Shown here: piece by piece, positions 5,000 through 7,600 of the stretch
How the letters are laid out: each line of letters starts with the position of its first letter
Numbering within the stretch: position 1 is the stretch's first letter
NCBI RefSeq assembly: GCF_938040115.1
Contig: NZ_CALHXD010000090.1
Span: forward strand, 1-7,600
Length of the DNA stretch: 7,600 nt
From: an uncultured Campylobacter sp.
GTDB lineage: Bacteria; Campylobacterota; Campylobacteria; Campylobacterales; Campylobacteraceae
Reading direction: 5' to 3'
Translations under genes and position numbers: made by a program
Notes under the pieces: generated by a model
The model's database searches: none
The model's input: the letters and a program-made list of their open reading frames with translations, nothing else
What the model was told of the DNA's origin: nothing

Positions 5000-6199
5000 T
5001 TATGCTAGAATCTTAGAAACAACGCCTGAGCCGACTGTTCTACCACCTTCACGGATCGCAAAGCGAGTTCCCTCTTCAAGAGCAACTGGCGCAATAAGCT
5101 CAACAGTTATCTTTAGGTTGTCACCAGGCATAACCATCTCTGTTCCTTCTGGAAGAGTGATAGAACCTGTAACATCAGTCGTTCTTACGTAGAACTGCGG
5201 TCTATAGTTGTTAAAGAATGGGGTATGGCGTCCACCTTCTTCTTTTGTTAAAATATAAACTTCGCCCTCAAATTTAGTGTGAGGAGTAATTGATTTAGGT
5301 TTGCAAAGAACCATACCGCGCTCAACATCTTCTTTTTTTGTGCCTCTTAGAAGAACACCTACATTGTCGCCTGCCTCGCCTTGATCCATCTCTTTTCTAA
5401 ACATTTCGACGCCGGTAACAGTAGTAGTTTGAGTTGGTCTAATACCTACGATTTCGATGGTATCGCCGACTTTTACCACGCCTTTTTCAATTCTACCGGT
5501 AACAACTGTACCGCGACCAGAAATAGAGAAAACATCCTCGATAGGCATCAAGAAATCTTTATCTGTTGCGCGTACTGGAGTTGGAATATACTCATCAACT
5601 CTAGCCATAAGCTCAAGAACCTTTGCAGACCATTCGCCATCTGTTCCAGCTTTAGCCTCGTTAAGAGCTTGTAGAGCCGAGCCTGCTACGATTGGAGTAT
5701 CGTCACCAGGGAAGTCGTACTCGTTTAGAAGCTCGCGAATTTCCATCTCAACTAGCTCAAGGAGCTCCGCATCGTCAACCATATCAGCTTTGTTCATGAA
5801 AACAACGATATATGGAACGCCTACTTGGCGAGATAGCAAGATGTGCTCTCTGGTTTGAGGCATTGGGCCGTCAGCAGCAGAAACAACTAGGATAGCGCCG
5901 TCCATTTGAGCAGCACCGGTAATCATGTTTTTAACATAGTCGGCGTGGCCTGGGCAGTCAACGTGCGCATAGTGGCGATTTTCAGTCTCGTACTCAATGT
6001 GAGAAGTAGCGATGGTAATACCGCGCTCTTTTTCCTCTGGAGCGTTGTCGATATTATCATAGTCTTTTAGCTCAGCAAGACCTTTTCTTGAAAGAACAGC
6101 AGAAATTGCAGCTGTCAAAGTTGTTTTACCATGGTCAACGTGACCGATAGTACCAATGTTTACGTGTGGCTTGTTACGTGAAAATTTTTCTTTTGCCAT
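5000..6199 (-). CDS. tuf: translation elongation factor Tu
   Basis: EF-Tu carries aminoacyl-tRNA to the ribosomal A site in a GTP-dependent way. The 399-residue protein is full length. The GTPase motifs are all intact: G1 GHVDHGKT (19-26), G2 RGITI (59-63), G3 DCPGH (81-85, with the catalytic His), G4 NKAD (136-139) and G5 SAL (174-176). Domains 2 and 3 follow, with GRGTVVTGRIE and a terminal GGRTVGSGVVSKILA. The ATG has a strong SD, GGAGGAAGAG. It lies 63 bases after tRNA-Thr(GGT), and the tRNA-tuf linkage suggests a shared transcript. A hairpin terminator follows. Confidence 0.99.
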   Translation of the reverse strand: MAKEKFSRNKPHVNIGTIGHVDHGKTTLTAAISAVLSRKGLAELKDYDNIDNAPEEKERGITIATSHIEYETENRHYAHVDCPGHADYVKNMITGAAQMDGAILVVSAADGPMPQTREHILLSRQVGVPYIVVFMNKADMVDDAELLELVEMEIRELLNEYDFPGDDTPIVAGSALQALNEAKAGTDGEWSAKVLELMARVDEYIPTPVRATDKDFLMPIEDVFSISGRGTVVTGRIEKGVVKVGDTIEIVGIRPTQTTTVTGVEMFRKEMDQGEAGDNVGVLLRGTKKEDVERGMVLCKPKSITPHTKFEGEVYILTKEEGGRHTPFFNNYRPQFYVRTTDVTGSITLPEGTEMVMPGDNLKITVELIAPVALEEGTRFAIREGGRTVGSGVVSKILA

Positions 6200-6262
6200 C
6201 TCTTCCTCCGTAATGATATTTGCAATTCAAATTTATACTTAATTTTACTTCTCTAAAATCCG

Positions 6263-6337
<75 letters not shown>

Positions 6338-6368
6338 GTCAAGCGCTTGGCATTAGAGAATTTTTAAA

Positions 6369-6405
6369 AGTATAAACAACTAAATGAAAATAAAAAGGTG
6401 TGCTG
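6369..6405 (-). promoter_or_regulatory. possible internal sigma70-type promoter before tRNA-Thr(GGT)-tuf
   Basis: The minus strand has TATACT (6374-6369) preceded by a series of T-runs, TTTTTATTTTCATTTAG and then TTGTT. There is no good -35 box. Campylobacter sigma70 promoters are known to use periodic T-rich upstream DNA in place of a -35. The position, in the one long gap of the tRNA cluster, would allow separate expression of tRNA-Thr and tuf. This is inferred from pattern only. Confidence 0.35.
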
Positions 6406-6467
6406 CAGAAAATGTATAAAATTTAATATTTTTATCATCTTACAGCTCCCAGTTTAGTTCCAAAATC

Positions 6468-6544
6468 TGGAGCGGGAAACGGGGCTCGAACCCGCGACCC
6501 TCAGCTTGGAAGGCTGATGCTCTAGCCAACTGAGCTACTCCCGC
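6468..6544 (-). tRNA. tRNA-Gly (anticodon TCC)
   Basis: The 77-base cloverleaf has acceptor arms GCGGGAG/TTCCCGC (with one G-T pair), D-arm GCTC...GAGC, anticodon stem TCAGC/GCTGA with loop CTTCCAA (TCC), T-stem GCGGG/CCCGT with loop TTCGAGC, and an encoded TCCA end. It lies only 8 bases after tRNA-Tyr and matches E. coli glyT in position and anticodon. Confidence 0.98.
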
Positions 6545-6552
6545 GCGTAGCA

Positions 6553-6637
<85 letters not shown>

Positions 6638-6694
6638 CTATTTTAAAAAATAAATGCTTTGCAATGGTATTTCTGGTCAAACACTGTTATGAAA

Positions 6695-6770
6695 TGGAGC
6701 TGGTGAACGGACTTGAACCGCCGACCCACTGCTTACAAGGCAGTAGCTCTACCAACTGAGCTACACCAGC
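6695..6770 (-). tRNA. tRNA-Thr (anticodon TGT)
   Basis: The 76-base cloverleaf has acceptor arms GCTGGTG/CACCAGC, D-arm GCTC...GAGC, anticodon stem ACTGC/GCAGT with loop CTTGTAA (TGT), T-stem GGCGG/CCGTT with loop TTCAAGT, and an encoded TCCA end. It is the first gene of the cluster, 22 bases below the promoter -10 box, and corresponds to E. coli thrU. Confidence 0.98.
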
Positions 6771-6792
6771 ATCCTTGATTTGTGAAAGTTGG

Positions 6793-6840
6793 ATTATAGC
6801 CCAATTTCTTTTCAAAGTCAAGCTTTTTTTTAAAATTTTT
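6793..6840 (-). promoter_or_regulatory. strong sigma70 promoter of the tRNA-tuf operon, with UP-like tract
   Basis: The minus strand has TTGACT (6821-6816), a 17-base spacer and a perfect TATAAT (6798-6793). An A/T tract, AAAAATTTTAAAAAAAA, lies just upstream of the -35 and resembles an UP element. Transcription would begin about 15 bases before tRNA-Thr(TGT). A canonical -35 is uncommon in Campylobacter, which usually relies on T-rich DNA, and this suggests very high output. The discriminator (CCAACTT) is not strongly GC-rich. Confidence 0.9.
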
Positions 6841-6852
6841 GGAAATAAGGAT

Positions 6853-6889
6853 AAAAAATTAGAATTTAGTCGCACATGCAAGCTAAATT
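6853..6889 (-). terminator. intrinsic terminator of the exported-protein gene
   Basis: Directly after the stop codon the minus strand pairs AATTTAG with CTAAATT (7 bp). Across a one-base bulge, TTGC then pairs with GCGA, closing an ATGT loop. CTAA and a run of six T follow. It lies between the gene at 6890 and the tRNA promoter and insulates the two. Confidence 0.7.
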
Positions 6890-7330
6890 TTAGCCCATTG
6901 GCTCCGGTGCCTCTTTAAAAAATAGGTCCGACTTCTTTCTTAATCCTCGTTTTTTCGGCATAGTTACGTCTTTTTCTTCTGCAGTGGTTTTAGAATCAGG
7001 GTCGCCTTTATAGTCGTTATTTTCGCTTTTTACCATCCCAGCATATGCCTCTTTGTATCCTGCGGATTTTATTTTATTAATTAAAATTTTAATTTTTTCT
7101 CCACTTAGAGGCTGTGTTTTTATCGCGATGGCACGGTATCTACCAAATTTACCACTAACGACCTTTTCGACGCCCTCAAAGCTGCCTACTTTTTTTTCAA
7201 CGGCCACTCGCACGCTTTCTATTGCCTTTTCGCTTACGTCGTCGCCAAAAGCGCTCACAAAAATATGATATTCGTCGTTTGCAAGCAAGGCGCTAAAAAA
7301 CATCATAATAACGAATATCACCTTTTTCAC
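6890..7330 (-). CDS. small exported protein of unknown function, SPOR-like segment possible
   Basis: I do not recognise a named family with confidence. The 146-residue product has a signal peptide, MKKVIFVIMMFFSALLA, probably cut before N18, so it should be periplasmic. Residues 20-99 form an alpha/beta segment. It starts YHIFVSAFGDD and has helix EKAIESVRVAVEKKV, strand FGRYRAIAIKT, helix EKIKILINKIKSAGY and a final EAYAGMV. This beta-alpha-beta-beta-alpha-beta pattern recalls SPOR domains that bind denuded peptidoglycan. Residues 100-146 are charged and probably disordered, with a basic PKKRGLRKK patch. The start is GTG at 7330-7328 with SD AAGGA; no in-frame ATG suits. It has its own promoter and terminator. 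Confidence 0.85.
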   Translation of the reverse strand: MKKVIFVIMMFFSALLANDEYHIFVSAFGDDVSEKAIESVRVAVEKKVGSFEGVEKVVSGKFGRYRAIAIKTQPLSGEKIKILINKIKSAGYKEAYAGMVKSENNDYKGDPDSKTTAEEKDVTMPKKRGLRKKSDLFFKEAPEPMG

Positions 7331-7384
7331 GAAATTTCCTTAGGATATTTATCAAATTTTACAGTATCGACCGACCGTCTTATC

Positions 7385-7408
7385 ATTATACAACAAAAAA
7401 ATATAAAC
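7385..7408 (-). promoter_or_regulatory. sigma70 promoter of the exported-protein gene
   Basis: The minus strand reads TTTATATTTTTTTGTTG directly before a perfect TATAAT (7390-7385). A T-run ending a few bases before the -10 is the known Campylobacter sigma70 promoter style. A TTGACG further up is spaced 22 bases away and is unlikely to serve as -35. The predicted leader is about 50 bases. Confidence 0.7.
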
Positions 7409-7421
7409 TTACCGTCAAACT

Positions 7422-7600
7422 CTATCCAAGCACCCTTGCGATTAACTCTATCGGGTTCTCGCATTTTACGTCTGAGCCACCGATATGTAGCGCATTTGAA
7501 ATTTGCATTTTACAGGCGCTACACTCTGCGCTTACGATCTTTGCACCCGAGTTTTTTATCATCTCGGATTTTTTTTGTCCGGCCGCGCGGCTTAGATGAT
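7422..7600 (-). CDS. C-terminal 58 residues of a cysteine-rich (CCG-domain) Fe-S oxidoreductase
   Basis: The frame enters from the right edge and ends at TAG (7424-7422). It reads HLSRAAGQKKSEMIKNSGAK, then IVSAECSACKMQISNALHIG, and ends CENPIELIARVLG. The pattern [DE]CxxCKMQI, about 20 residues, Cx(H/N)PIxLLA is typical of the last CCG repeat in GlpC, GlcF and HdrB-type subunits, whose cysteines hold a cluster or catalytic site for electron transfer to quinones or disulfides. GlpC-like is the closest match from memory, but the substrate cannot be judged from this fragment. No terminator is visible after it; the next gene's promoter begins within 40 bases. Confidence 0.75.
   Translation of the reverse strand, partial: HLSRAAGQKKSEMIKNSGAKIVSAECSACKMQISNALHIGGSDVKCENPIELIARVLG

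Noticed and set aside
5381..5858. Plus-strand frames opposite tuf (97 and 133 codons)
   Set aside because: These are antisense frames in a highly biased gene, with composition dictated by the tuf codons.
6218..6232. Inverted repeat ATTTG/CAAAT before tuf
   Set aside because: It has only 5 A/T-rich pairs in A/T-rich DNA, with no T-tract or link to the SD. It is within chance.
6687..6881. Minus-strand 64-codon frame containing GVAQLVELLPCKQWVGGSSP
   Set aside because: This is a translation of tRNA-Thr(TGT) and its promoter. GVAQLVE...GGSSP is a well-known artefact of reading tRNA genes as protein.

Overview
The window is the conserved translation/transcription block of a bacterial chromosome, and every recognisable gene lies on the minus strand. 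Protein sequences, gene order and T-rich promoters point to Campylobacterota. A Campylobacter-type genome is the best guess, for three reasons: rpoB begins as a normal separate gene with the family's GGQLSQFMDQTN segment, a tRNA-Trp sits between rpmG and secE, and L33 is a half-zinc-ribbon form. Genus and species are inferences; no search was run.

In the direction of transcription (right to left) the layout is as follows. (1) 7600-7422: the C-terminus of a cysteine-rich Fe-S oxidoreductase (GlpC/HdrB-type CCG domain), cut by the window edge. (2) 7330-6890: a small exported protein with a GTG start, its own promoter and a terminator. (3) A strong promoter (TTGACT-17-TATAAT with an A/T-rich UP-like tract) that starts a tRNA cluster: Thr(TGT), Tyr(GTA), Gly(TCC), Thr(GGT). 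(4) tuf (EF-Tu), followed by a terminator-like hairpin. (5) rpmG (L33), tRNA-Trp, secE and nusG. (6) rplK and rplA (L11, L1), separated by an unusually long structured gap. (7) A putative L10 leader, then rplJ and rplL (L10, L7/L12). (8) Tandem hairpins and the first 533 codons of rpoB, which runs off the left end.

The genes form a growth-rate-linked supply line. tRNAs and EF-Tu feed the ribosome. L11, L10 and L7/L12 build the stalk that recruits EF-Tu and other GTPases, and L1 builds the opposite stalk. SecE is a core subunit of the protein-export channel. NusG and RpoB belong to the transcription machinery. The order thrU-tyrU-glyT-thrT-tuf-(rpmG-trnW)-secE-nusG-rplK-rplA-rplJ-rplL-rpoB matches the E. 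coli order apart from the rpmG/tRNA-Trp insertion.

I see no mobile element, CRISPR array, defence system or novel gene cassette. The interesting material is regulatory and sits in the intergenic gaps: hairpins around rplK-rplA, rplA-rplJ, rplL-rpoB and tuf-rpmG, and a possible internal promoter within the tRNA cluster. No gene-free stretch reaches 300 bases.
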